A DNA stretch of 24,073 bases from the NCBI GenBank assembly GCA_019313105.1, contig JAFDBW010000036.1, forward strand, positions 1 through 24,073, written 5' to 3'. Origin of the DNA: Deltaproteobacteria bacterium (GTDB lineage: Bacteria > Desulfobacterota > Desulfuromonadia > Desulfuromonadales > BM103). Both the position numbers and the translations under genes were made by a program. The notes beneath the pieces were generated by a model. It ran no database searches and had not been told where the DNA came from. It was given only the letters and a program-made list of their open reading frames with translations. Position 1 is the stretch's first letter. Each line of letters opens with the position of its first letter. Below are positions 8,418 through 16,127 of the stretch, piece after piece.

Positions 8418-8471
8418 CGAAGTGTAAAATAATTTCCATGGTTATGAAGCGCTTTCTCGTTTTGCACTTCG
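8418..8471 (+). repeat. 12-bp inverted repeat between queA and tgt
   Basis: CGAAGTGTAAAA (8418-8429) pairs with TTTTGCACTTCG (8460-8471), with one G-T mismatch, around a 30-nt loop that contains the palindrome AAGCGCTT (8447-8454). It occupies nearly all of the queA-tgt gap and ends about 12 bp before the chosen tgt start. There is no T-tract, so it is not an ordinary terminator. Confidence 0.6.
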
Positions 8472-8483
8472 GTGAAGATGTAT

Positions 8484-9665
8484 ATGACAAAAATAAAACA
8501 AGATAAAGAGCAAACGGGGTCTGACCTGTTTAAATTCCAGTTGCACGCAGTGTGTCATGACACACAAGCGCGTCGCGGAACGATTCACACTCGGAGAGGC
8601 AGGGTTGAAACGCCAGCCTTCATGCCGGTTGGAACCCAGGGCACGGTCAAGGGGATGCTGCCTGAGCAACTCAAGGAGATCGGTGCCCAGATTATTCTCG
8701 GCAACACCTACCATCTCTACCTGCGCCCCGGGCATGAACGGATGGCGAGACTCGGCGGTCTGCACAAATTCATGAACTGGGACAGGCCGATCCTGACCGA
8801 CAGTGGCGGATTCCAGGTCTTCAGCCTTGGCGAGCTGCGAAAGATTGATGAACAGGGTGTCCGTTTCCAGTCCCATCTTGATGGCAGCGCCCATATACTC
8901 ACCCCGGAACTGTCGATTGGTATCCAGGAATCTCTGGGCGCTGACATCATGATGGTGTTCGATGAGTGCATTCCTCACCCGGCAACACATGCATATGTAG
9001 CCGAGTCGACCGCCCGTTCGACCCGCTGGGCTGCGCGCTGCAAGGAAGCACGTACCGACTCGAGTGCAGCCTTGTTCGGGATTGTTCAGGGAGGGATGGA
9101 GCAGGACCTGCGACGGCAGAGTGTCGTGGATCTCCTCGAGATCGGATTCGACGGTTATGCCCTTGGTGGTCTGTCGGTGGGGGAGTCGGCCGAAGTCATG
9201 TACCAGGTAATGGACTGGTCGCTGCCGTTATTACCCGCAGAATGTCCCCGTTATGTTATGGGGGTCGGGACTCCTGAGAACCTGGTTGAGGCCGTTGCGC
9301 GTGGTGCCGACATGTTCGATTGTGTCATGCCGACACGCAATGCCCGCAACGGTGTGCTTTTTACCAGTTTCGGTAAAGTCAGTATCAAGCAGGCACGGTT
9401 TAGCGAGGATGAAATGCCGATAGACCCCGACTGCAACTGCTACGTTTGCAGCAATTACAGCCGGGCATATTTGCGTCATCTTTACCAAAGTAACGAAATC
9501 CTCGCTTCGGTATTGAATACTACCCACAATCTGTATTACTATCTGCACCTCATGCAACGGATAAGAGATGCGATAGCAGCCGGCAGGTACCGGGCTTTTC
9601 GCGAAGAGTTTTACCGGAATCGCATTCCAGCCGGTGATGGCCACGCCTTCACCGGTTCAGTATGA
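8484..9665 (+). CDS. tgt: queuine/preQ1 tRNA-guanine transglycosylase
   Basis: Tgt exchanges G34 of GUN-anticodon tRNAs for preQ1. With the ATG at 8484 the protein has 393 residues. Key features are D106 (TDSGGFQVFS), GGLSVGE, the catalytic nucleophile D279 in DCVMPTRNARNG, and the zinc ligands C317, C319, C322 and H348. GGTGAAG (8471-8477) is 6 nt upstream and serves as SD. Starts at 8472 (GTG) and 8478 (ATG) are also in frame. About 16 residues precede the usual N-terminus (the FKFQL segment aligns with the E. coli start). They are encoded across a near-palindrome, so this extension may be an insertion. The gene lies in the queA-tgt-yajC-secDF cluster. Confidence 0.95.
   Translation: MTKIKQDKEQTGSDLFKFQLHAVCHDTQARRGTIHTRRGRVETPAFMPVGTQGTVKGMLPEQLKEIGAQIILGNTYHLYLRPGHERMARLGGLHKFMNWDRPILTDSGGFQVFSLGELRKIDEQGVRFQSHLDGSAHILTPELSIGIQESLGADIMMVFDECIPHPATHAYVAESTARSTRWAARCKEARTDSSAALFGIVQGGMEQDLRRQSVVDLLEIGFDGYALGGLSVGESAEVMYQVMDWSLPLLPAECPRYVMGVGTPENLVEAVARGADMFDCVMPTRNARNGVLFTSFGKVSIKQARFSEDEMPIDPDCNCYVCSNYSRAYLRHLYQSNEILASVLNTTHNLYYYLHLMQRIRDAIAAGRYRAFREEFYRNRIPAGDGHAFTGSV
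8512..8531 (+). repeat. near-palindrome around GGTCTGACC in the tgt 5' end
   Basis: AAAC (8512-8515) and GTTT (8528-8531) flank a core GGTC-T-GACC (8518-8526). It resembles REP-like palindromes built on GGGGTCTGACC, which I recall from other proteobacterial genomes. Membership of such a family is inference. It is translated as part of the N-terminal extension of Tgt. Confidence 0.5.
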
Positions 9666-9712
9666 CAGACTACTAAACGATCAGAGATTCAGAACTTCAA
9701 GGAGGAAAACAT

Positions 9713-10036
9713 ATGTTTGCAACCAACGCTTACGCCATGGCCGGTGGCGCCGAACAACAGGCAGGAGGCGGGATGGAAGGGATCATCATGCTGGTGATCA
9801 TGTTCGCTATCTTTTACCTGCTTCTGATTCGCCCACAGCAGAAACGTGCCAAGCAGCACAAGGAACTCGTGGAAAACCTGAAGTCAGGTGATCAGGTGGT
9901 TACGGCAGGTGGTCTCCACGGCAAGATCGTTGCGGTACAGGATGATATCATCACCCTTGAGATTGCCAGTAATGTGCGTATTAAAATCAACCGCCCATCG
10001 ATTGTCGGGACCAAGACCGACCAGTTGGAAGACTAG
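9713..10036 (+). CDS. yajC: Sec translocon accessory subunit YajC
   Basis: This 107-residue inner-membrane protein is part of the SecDF-YajC complex that assists preprotein export. It has one membrane helix (about 23-41), followed by the conserved IRPQQKRAKQHKELVENLKSG segment and a soluble beta-rich tail with GDQVVTAGGLHGKI. A strong AAGGAGG SD (9699-9705) precedes the ATG. It lies between tgt and secD, the classic arrangement. Confidence 0.96.
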   Translation: MFATNAYAMAGGAEQQAGGGMEGIIMLVIMFAIFYLLLIRPQQKRAKQHKELVENLKSGDQVVTAGGLHGKIVAVQDDIITLEIASNVRIKINRPSIVGTKTDQLED

Positions 10037-10096
10037 CGGCGTGATAGAGATTGGGACGATCTGCGGATGTGGGTCGTTGAAAGGAGATCCAACATA

Positions 10097-11695
10097 ATGT
10101 CCAACAGCATAAAGATTCGGGCCGGCCTGGTGCTTTGCTGCCTCATTCTGGCCCTGGTCTCGCTCGGGCCGACACTTTTCGGCAACAGTCTTCCGGACTG
10201 GTGGCGCAAGGCTTTTGACCCGATTCACCTCGGGCTCGACCTGCAGGGCGGTATGCACCTTGTCCTCGGTGTCGATGTTGACAAGGCAGTAGAAAGCCGA
10301 CTCGATACTATCGCCGACCAGACCGAAGAACTCCTGCGCGAAAAGGACGTGATTTTCAAGCGCGTGGAGCGTTCTTCTGGCGAGCGTGTCGTGGTTACTG
10401 TCTACGATGAAGAGGCGGGATCCCAGGTTGACGCCTTCATGGAGGAAACTTTCCCCAACCTTGAAGCGATGACGTTTACCGCTGATGGCGCCTATCTGCA
10501 AAAGAACTACCGTTTGAGCGACAGTGAAATTGAAGCTGTTCAGGATTATGCGGTGCGTCAGGCGCTTGAAACCCTTCGTAATCGAGTCGATCAGTTCGGC
10601 GTCAGCGAGCCGACCCTGCAGCGCGAGGCCGATAATCGCATCCTGATCCAGTTGCCCGGGGTCAAGGATCCTCAACGCGCTATCGACCTGCTCGGTAAGA
10701 CCGCCCGCCTTGAGTTCAAGATGGTTATGGAAGATGCCAACCCGCAGGACGCTATCGCCGGCAATCTGCCCCAGGGCGGACAGCTTATATATGAACGCCG
10801 GGTCGATCCGCGCACCGGGGCGACTTCGGAGATTCCGATCATTGTTGAAACAAAGACCATCCTCACCGGCGATCTGCTTTCCAATGCCCAGGTGCGAATC
10901 GATACCCGCTTCAATGACCCCTACGTTGCAATCGATTTCAACTCGGTCGGTGCCAAGCGTTTCGACCAGATCACTGCAGCGAATGTCGGCAAACGCATGG
11001 CGATCGTTCTGGATGATACGGTCTATTCGGCACCGGTGATCCGTGAGCGCATCTCCGGCGGCAGCGCCCAGATCAGCGGCAGTTTCACCGAACAGGAAGC
11101 CACCGATCTGGCCATCGTATTGCGGGCAGGCTCCCTGCCGGCACCGGTCCAGATCATGGAAAACCGTACTGTTGGTCCGTCCCTCGGTCAGGATTCGATC
11201 AATCAGGGAATCATGTCGATTCTGATCGGCAGTATCCTGGTTATTCTGGCGATGTTGATCTACTACCGGTTATCCGGCCTGGTCGCCAATGTTGTGCTGA
11301 TCCTCAACATTGTTTTCATCATGGCCATGTTGTCGATCTTCGGTGCGACGCTGACATTGCCCGGCCTCGCCGGTATCGTCCTGACGGTCGGTATGGCTGT
11401 CGATGCCAACGTGCTGATATTTGAACGTATCCGAGAAGAGCTGCGTCTGGGACGTACCGCCAGGGCGGCCCTGGAAGCTGGCTTTGAAAAAGCCAAGCTG
11501 ACGATCATCGATGCCAACATCACGACCCTGATTGCTGCACTGGTGCTCTTTCAGTTTGGCACCGGTCCGGTCAAGGGCTTTGCCGTGACCTTGTCTATAG
11601 GTATTCTCTCTTCACTCTTCACCGCCGTGGTTGTCTCGCGACTGATCTTCGATTATTCCCTGTCGCGGAGTAAAACGACTCGTTTGAGCATCTAG
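10097..11695 (+). CDS. secD: protein translocase subunit SecD
   Basis: SecD uses the proton gradient to pull translocated proteins into the periplasm. The 532-residue protein has an N-terminal helix (about 9-27), the LGLDLQGGMHL motif (45-55), a large periplasmic P1 domain with LRNRVDQFGVSEP (160-172), and five C-terminal helices (about 370-520). The helix motif GMAVDANVLIFERIREE contains D436, equivalent to the proton-path aspartate of E. coli. An in-frame ATG at 10067 would add ten residues, but the AAAGGAG SD (10080-10086) lies just before the ATG at 10097. It is about 400 residues shorter than SecDF fusions, so SecF is separate. Confidence 0.97.
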   Translation: MSNSIKIRAGLVLCCLILALVSLGPTLFGNSLPDWWRKAFDPIHLGLDLQGGMHLVLGVDVDKAVESRLDTIADQTEELLREKDVIFKRVERSSGERVVVTVYDEEAGSQVDAFMEETFPNLEAMTFTADGAYLQKNYRLSDSEIEAVQDYAVRQALETLRNRVDQFGVSEPTLQREADNRILIQLPGVKDPQRAIDLLGKTARLEFKMVMEDANPQDAIAGNLPQGGQLIYERRVDPRTGATSEIPIIVETKTILTGDLLSNAQVRIDTRFNDPYVAIDFNSVGAKRFDQITAANVGKRMAIVLDDTVYSAPVIRERISGGSAQISGSFTEQEATDLAIVLRAGSLPAPVQIMENRTVGPSLGQDSINQGIMSILIGSILVILAMLIYYRLSGLVANVVLILNIVFIMAMLSIFGATLTLPGLAGIVLTVGMAVDANVLIFERIREELRLGRTARAALEAGFEKAKLTIIDANITTLIAALVLFQFGTGPVKGFAVTLSIGILSSLFTAVVVSRLIFDYSLSRSKTTRLSI

Positions 11696-11707
11696 GAGTT
11701 CTCAATA

Positions 11708-12640
11708 ATGCAGATTATCAAGCATGACATAAATATCAATTTTGTCGGCAAACGCAAACTGGCTCTGATCGTGTCTGCGGTAATGATACTCATCGGTTTG
11801 GCGTCGCTGGTCGTCAATGGCGGGCCGAATTACGGCATTGATTTCGTCGGCGGCACCTTGGTCCAGGTCAAATTTGCCGAGAATACAGATGCCGCGAGGA
11901 TCAAGGACGGTCTCGCCTCGCTCGAACTTGGTTCGGTGGTTGTCCAGCGTTTCGGTGATGACCCTAATGAGTTTTTGATTCGTGTTCAGGAAAGCGGTGA
12001 AGGCAAGGACCTATCCGGACTGATTTCAGGCAGTCTTGAGTCGGTTTACGGCGAGGGCAAGGTTGATATCCGCCGTGTCGAGATGGTTGGCCCTCAGGTC
12101 GGCAAAGATCTGCGCCAGAAAGGTCTGCTATCGATTTCCTACGCAATGATCGGTATCCTGGTCTATATCGCCTGGCGTTTTGAACTGCGCTATGCCATCG
12201 GTGCCATTATTGCCCTGTTGCACGATGTGCTGATCACTCTCGGGGCCTTCTCCATAACCGGTCGAGAAATCGACCTGCCGATTATCGCGGCTTTCTTGGC
12301 GATCATCGGCTATTCATTGAACGATACGATTATTGTTTACGATCGCATCCGCGAGAATTATGGCAAACACCAGAAGCTTGGTTTCAGTGCAGTCGTGAAC
12401 CGGTCGATCAACGAAACCCTGTCTCGGACCATCCTTACTTCCGGGACAACCTTGCTGGTGGTTCTGGCGCTCTTTATCTTTGGCGGCGGTGTGATCCATA
12501 ATTTCGCTTTCGCAATGCTGGTCGGTATTCTGGTCGGTACCTACTCATCGATTTTTGTAGCCAGTCCGTTACTGATCCTCTGGCAGGACAGGCGCTCCGG
12601 TGGACAGAAGAAAACGACTACGGTACAGGGGAGGGCGTAA
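11708..12640 (+). CDS. secF: protein translocase subunit SecF
   Basis: SecF pairs with SecD in the proton-driven translocation motor. The 310-residue protein has an N-terminal helix (about 17-37), NYGIDFVGGTLVQVKF (41-56), and five further helices containing GYSLNDTIIVYDRIREN (201-217). Its AGGAG SD (11694-11698) overlaps the TAG stop of secD, so translation is likely coupled. The downstream TPR gene begins at the next base after its stop codon. Confidence 0.97.
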   Translation: MQIIKHDININFVGKRKLALIVSAVMILIGLASLVVNGGPNYGIDFVGGTLVQVKFAENTDAARIKDGLASLELGSVVVQRFGDDPNEFLIRVQESGEGKDLSGLISGSLESVYGEGKVDIRRVEMVGPQVGKDLRQKGLLSISYAMIGILVYIAWRFELRYAIGAIIALLHDVLITLGAFSITGREIDLPIIAAFLAIIGYSLNDTIIVYDRIRENYGKHQKLGFSAVVNRSINETLSRTILTSGTTLLVVLALFIFGGGVIHNFAFAMLVGILVGTYSSIFVASPLLILWQDRRSGGQKKTTTVQGRA

Positions 12641-13219
12641 ATGAAGAAGGAAACCATTCTGTTTGTCGTTGTAGCGCTGGTGGCCGGTTTTGTGATCGGT
12701 TTACTGGCGGGCGAAAAAAAATCGGGGCCGGGTGTGACTGCGACTTCCGGTGTTCCGACTGGGCCACCGCCGATGGTTAACTTACAGCAGAAAATAGGCG
12801 AATTGAAAAATATCGTTGCTGCAGATCCGTCCAACTTCCTGGCCTGTGTTGCCCTTGGTAATGAGTATTTCGACAGTAACCAGTTGATGGATGCGATCCA
12901 GGCTTACGACAAGGCTCTGGAAATCCAGCCGAATTCCCCGGATGTCCTGACCGATAAGGGAGTCATGTTCAAACGTCTTGGCTGGTTCGACCGTGCGATT
13001 GAAAATTTTACCAAGGCGAATGAAATTGACCCTTCTCATGCCACAAGTATTTACAATCTTGGTATTGTCTATCGTTATGATTTGCAGGATTTTGCCAAGG
13101 CACAGGAGGCCTGGACGCGCTTCCTTGAAATCAGTCCAACCGGTCCCGGTTCCGACCGGGTGCGTCAGGAACTCGAAGCCATGCGGGCTCAGTCACCGGT
13201 TCAGAAACAACCTAAATAG
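12641..13219 (+). CDS. membrane-anchored tetratricopeptide repeat protein
   Basis: This 192-residue protein has a short basic start and one hydrophobic helix (about 5-23). A Gly/Pro-rich linker follows, then three TPR units (about 65-97, 99-131 and 133-166) with the usual A-x(3)-Y/F-x-K-A-x-E/x-I-x-P spacing. The anchor lacks a lipobox, so it is probably an N-in signal anchor with the TPRs in the periplasm. The start codon directly abuts the secF stop and the GGGGAGGG SD lies inside secF, so production is coupled to SecF. A role as a scaffold near the translocon is inference. No specific function is recognised. Confidence 0.88.
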   Translation: MKKETILFVVVALVAGFVIGLLAGEKKSGPGVTATSGVPTGPPPMVNLQQKIGELKNIVAADPSNFLACVALGNEYFDSNQLMDAIQAYDKALEIQPNSPDVLTDKGVMFKRLGWFDRAIENFTKANEIDPSHATSIYNLGIVYRYDLQDFAKAQEAWTRFLEISPTGPGSDRVRQELEAMRAQSPVQKQPK

Positions 13220-13229
13220 TCACTTATCT

Positions 13230-13266
13230 AACGGGTCGGAGCCTTCTTCCGGCCCGTTTTTTGTTT
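13230..13266 (+). terminator. rho-independent terminator of the queA-to-TPR cluster
   Basis: An 11-bp stem, AACGGGTCGGA (13230-13240) with TCCGGCCCGTT (13248-13258) including one G-T pair, has a 7-nt loop and is followed by TTTTGTTT. It begins 11 bp after the TPR gene stop. Confidence 0.9.
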
Positions 13267-13481
13267 ATCCATAAAATCAAGATGTTTAACACGATGTGCA
13301 AAGAATCCTTGCGGGTTTCATCTCTTTTGACTGCGTTATCATCTCCTTTGCTCAACGACTGGCCCCGCCACGATCCTGGTGTCATGGATCTTTGGTTGTC
13401 TGTCGGCCGTCGCTACGACCATTTTGGTCATGCGATTTTTGACTCACTGACGACTTTATCATCGAGCCTGGCAGGTTTGTC

Positions 13482-15212
13482 TTGGAGCCCGTAACCAAGC
13501 GCCTTTGGGGACTGCGTCATGACGCTTCCGATTACTCCGCGGCCAGCGACTACGCTGAACAGTTGGGGGTCTCCAACCTGGTCGCACGTCTTCTGATTAG
13601 TCGCCAATTTTCACTGGAGTCTGCACGGAAGTTCCTGGACGTACGGCTTGTGGATCTGCCTGACCCTTTTTTACTTCCTGATATGAAGATCGCTGCCAAA
13701 CGCCTGCATGCCGCGATAGAGACTGGAGAGAAGATTGCCATTCACGGTGATTATGACGTCGACGGCATCTCAGGGACCGTTCTGCTGACCGGAGCTTTAG
13801 GGGCTTGCGGCGCAAACGTCGAATATCATATTCCCTTGCGGTTACGTGACGGCTATGGACTCTCCGCGGCGGCGATAAAAGATGCGGCCGATCGCGGCAT
13901 CAAGGTTGTTATTTCGGTTGACTGTGGGGTGTCGGCCCATGAGGAGGCCGAGCTCGCCATGCAGCATGGTATCGACCTGATTGTCACAGATCATCACCAG
14001 CCGCCGCCGACCCTTCCGAAGGCTCTAGCAGTCATTAACCCTCAAAGACAGGATTCCGATTTTCCATTTCGGCCTCTGGCAGGAGTGGGCGTGGCTTTTT
14101 TTCTGCTGATCGCCTTGCGCAAAACACTGCGCGAGGCCGGCTGGTTTAGAGACCGAACTGAACCTGATCTGCGCGATTATCTCGACCTGGTCGCCCTGGG
14201 GACGATTGCCGACCTTGTGCCGTTGCAGGGAGTCAACCGGACCATGGCCAAACATGGTCTGAGATTGATCGAAAAAGGACCGCGCATCGGTTTGCGGGCA
14301 CTCAAACAGGTTGCTTCGGTTAAGAAGGTTTCGAGTGGGGTTGTTGGCTTCCAGTTGGCGCCTCGCCTGAACGCTGCGGGACGCATGGAAGATGCCGCCC
14401 TCGGTGTACAGCTTCTGCTCGAAGAAGACATGGTGCGGGCCCTGAACACGGCTCGTTACCTTGACCAGTGTAACCGCACACGCCAGGAACTTGAGAAACA
14501 GACTCTGCGTGAAGCAGAAGCAGCTGTTGCCAGGTTGTCCGAACAGCATACTCATGTAATCGTCCTCGGTGGCGACGGCTGGCACCCGGGTGTCATCGGC
14601 ATCGTTGCCAGCAGGCTGGTGGAACGATATCACCGACCGACGGTCCTGGTGGCACTGGATGGTGATTCAGGCAAGGGGTCGGCGAGATCGATTCGCGGCT
14701 ATCATCTGTATCAGGGGCTGCAGGCCTGTGCCGATCATCTGATCGCCTTTGGCGGCCATGAAATGGCTGCAGGGATGAGCCTTTGCAGGCAGGATCTACC
14801 GGCTTTTGCATCAGCCATGGAGGCCCATGCCCGTGCCGAACTCGACGATGAGGCCCTGCTGCCCAAATTACGCCACGACGGCGCTGTGTTGCTTGAGGAG
14901 ATAGATCTTGACACGCTCCGTCAGATGGAGAGTGTGGCGCCATTCGGCATGGAGAATCCGGAACCGCTGATGCTGGTTGAATCGGTACGTGCCATGCGGG
15001 TCCAGGAGCTCAAAGGTGGACATTTGCGATTCACCGTCTGCCGGGGTGCGTTCAGTCACCCGGCGATAGCATTTGGTATGCAGGAGCGCAAAGAGGAGTT
15101 CCAGGGTGAAATTGACCTGCTGGTTGCGCCGCAAATCAATTATTACCAGGGACGTGAGACGGTTCAGCTGCGAGTCAAGGATGTCAGGAAGTCAGACAAG
15201 TGTGAAAAGTGA
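13482..15212 (+). CDS. recJ: single-stranded-DNA-specific exonuclease RecJ
   Basis: RecJ degrades single-stranded DNA 5' to 3' in recombination and mismatch or base-excision repair. The 576-residue protein shows the DHH phosphoesterase motifs HGDYDVDG (88-95), SVDCGVSAHEEA (145-156) and TDHH (169-172). APRLNAAGRM (293-302) and the DHHA1 motif GGHEMAAG (424-431) follow, then a C-terminal OB domain. The start is a TTG at 13482: an in-frame TGA lies at 13440-13442, no ATG or GTG intervenes, and the conserved WGLRH segment lies only eight residues downstream. A weak CAGG serves as SD. It may be poorly initiated. The preceding 13267-13481 stretch holds no gene I can support. Confidence 0.95.
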   Translation: MEPVTKRLWGLRHDASDYSAASDYAEQLGVSNLVARLLISRQFSLESARKFLDVRLVDLPDPFLLPDMKIAAKRLHAAIETGEKIAIHGDYDVDGISGTVLLTGALGACGANVEYHIPLRLRDGYGLSAAAIKDAADRGIKVVISVDCGVSAHEEAELAMQHGIDLIVTDHHQPPPTLPKALAVINPQRQDSDFPFRPLAGVGVAFFLLIALRKTLREAGWFRDRTEPDLRDYLDLVALGTIADLVPLQGVNRTMAKHGLRLIEKGPRIGLRALKQVASVKKVSSGVVGFQLAPRLNAAGRMEDAALGVQLLLEEDMVRALNTARYLDQCNRTRQELEKQTLREAEAAVARLSEQHTHVIVLGGDGWHPGVIGIVASRLVERYHRPTVLVALDGDSGKGSARSIRGYHLYQGLQACADHLIAFGGHEMAAGMSLCRQDLPAFASAMEAHARAELDDEALLPKLRHDGAVLLEEIDLDTLRQMESVAPFGMENPEPLMLVESVRAMRVQELKGGHLRFTVCRGAFSHPAIAFGMQERKEEFQGEIDLLVAPQINYYQGRETVQLRVKDVRKSDKCEK

Positions 15213-15255
15213 AATGAAAAAAGCAAGGTCAAAAGCTCAACCGTTTTTCATATCC

Positions 15256-16071
15256 TTATTGTCGATCACTTTTGACCCCCTTCAAATAAGCAAACCAGTA
15301 GGCAAATCCGACGAACACCACCCCGCCAATGATATTGCCAAGAGTAACAGGGACCAGGTTGTCGATAAAGAATCTCGACCAGGTCAGATTCGGCAGGTTC
15401 AGGCCGAGTTCCGCTTTCAACAACAGCCCGGTCGGGATGAAGTACATGTTGGCGACAGAATGCTCAAAACCACTGGCAACAAAGGCCATAATAGGGGCGT
15501 AGCAGGCTAGCATCTTGCCCGGGATGTCACGTGCTGCAGCGGCCATGAACACTGCCAAGCAGACCAGCCAGTTGCAGAGGATCCCCCTGACCAGGGCAAC
15601 CCCGAAGGAAAGCTCACATTTTGCCGCTGCAATATTGACGGCATGTTCTGCGACCCGGCCGATCTGCCAGAGTTCCGACTCGACCATCATCCAGGCCAGG
15701 AAGAGAGAGCCAAGCAGGTTGCCGATGATCACGATCAGCCAGTTTTCAGCGATCTTGAGCCAGGTAATCTGGCCCTGTAGAGCCGCTTTGGTGAGCAGGC
15801 TGTTGCCGGTGAAGAGCTCTGCGCCACAGATGACGACCAGCATCAGGCCCAGTGAGAAAACGCTGCCGCCGAGCAGGCGCGATACGCCGACTCCGAAATG
15901 CTGTGCAGTGTCAGAGGTGACCAGGGTGGCAAGTTCAGCACCGAAGGCGATGTAGAAGCCTGCCAGCAGGCTCAAAACCCAGGTTCGGGAGACCGGCTGA
16001 GTGAGAATCCGCCGTCCGTTGTCGGTGATCAGCTGGGTCGTCTCGATCGGTGTCAGAAAACGTTTTTCCAT
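15256..16071 (-). CDS. formate/nitrite transporter family channel (FocA/NirC-like)
   Basis: This 271-residue, six-helix membrane protein belongs to the FNT family of pentameric channels for formate, nitrite or similar small anions. Motifs are GAELFTGN (83-90), the broken-helix GFEHSVANMYFIP segment with the central H204, and NLVPVTLGNIIGG (238-250). The ATG at 16071 gives a family-like N-terminus and length, but its SD is poor. An upstream ATG at 16164 would add 31 basic residues and overlap the aminotransferase by 37 bp, which is less likely. It follows the aminotransferase in the same direction and converges with recJ across 43 bp without a strong terminator. Substrate is undetermined. Confidence 0.88.
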   Translation of the reverse strand: MEKRFLTPIETTQLITDNGRRILTQPVSRTWVLSLLAGFYIAFGAELATLVTSDTAQHFGVGVSRLLGGSVFSLGLMLVVICGAELFTGNSLLTKAALQGQITWLKIAENWLIVIIGNLLGSLFLAWMMVESELWQIGRVAEHAVNIAAAKCELSFGVALVRGILCNWLVCLAVFMAAAARDIPGKMLACYAPIMAFVASGFEHSVANMYFIPTGLLLKAELGLNLPNLTWSRFFIDNLVPVTLGNIIGGVVFVGFAYWFAYLKGVKSDRQ

Positions 16072-16127
16072 TGCAGCATGAAGCGCGTGGCGGGAAGTAA
16101 AGTAACTTCTGCTGGCGCTTTCCTTCT

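Noticed and set aside
15227..15277. 9-bp inverted repeat GGTCAAAAG/CTTTTGACC between recJ and the FNT gene
   Set aside because: The loop is 33 nt, one arm lies in the FNT coding region and there is no proper T-tract, so it does not support a bidirectional terminator call.
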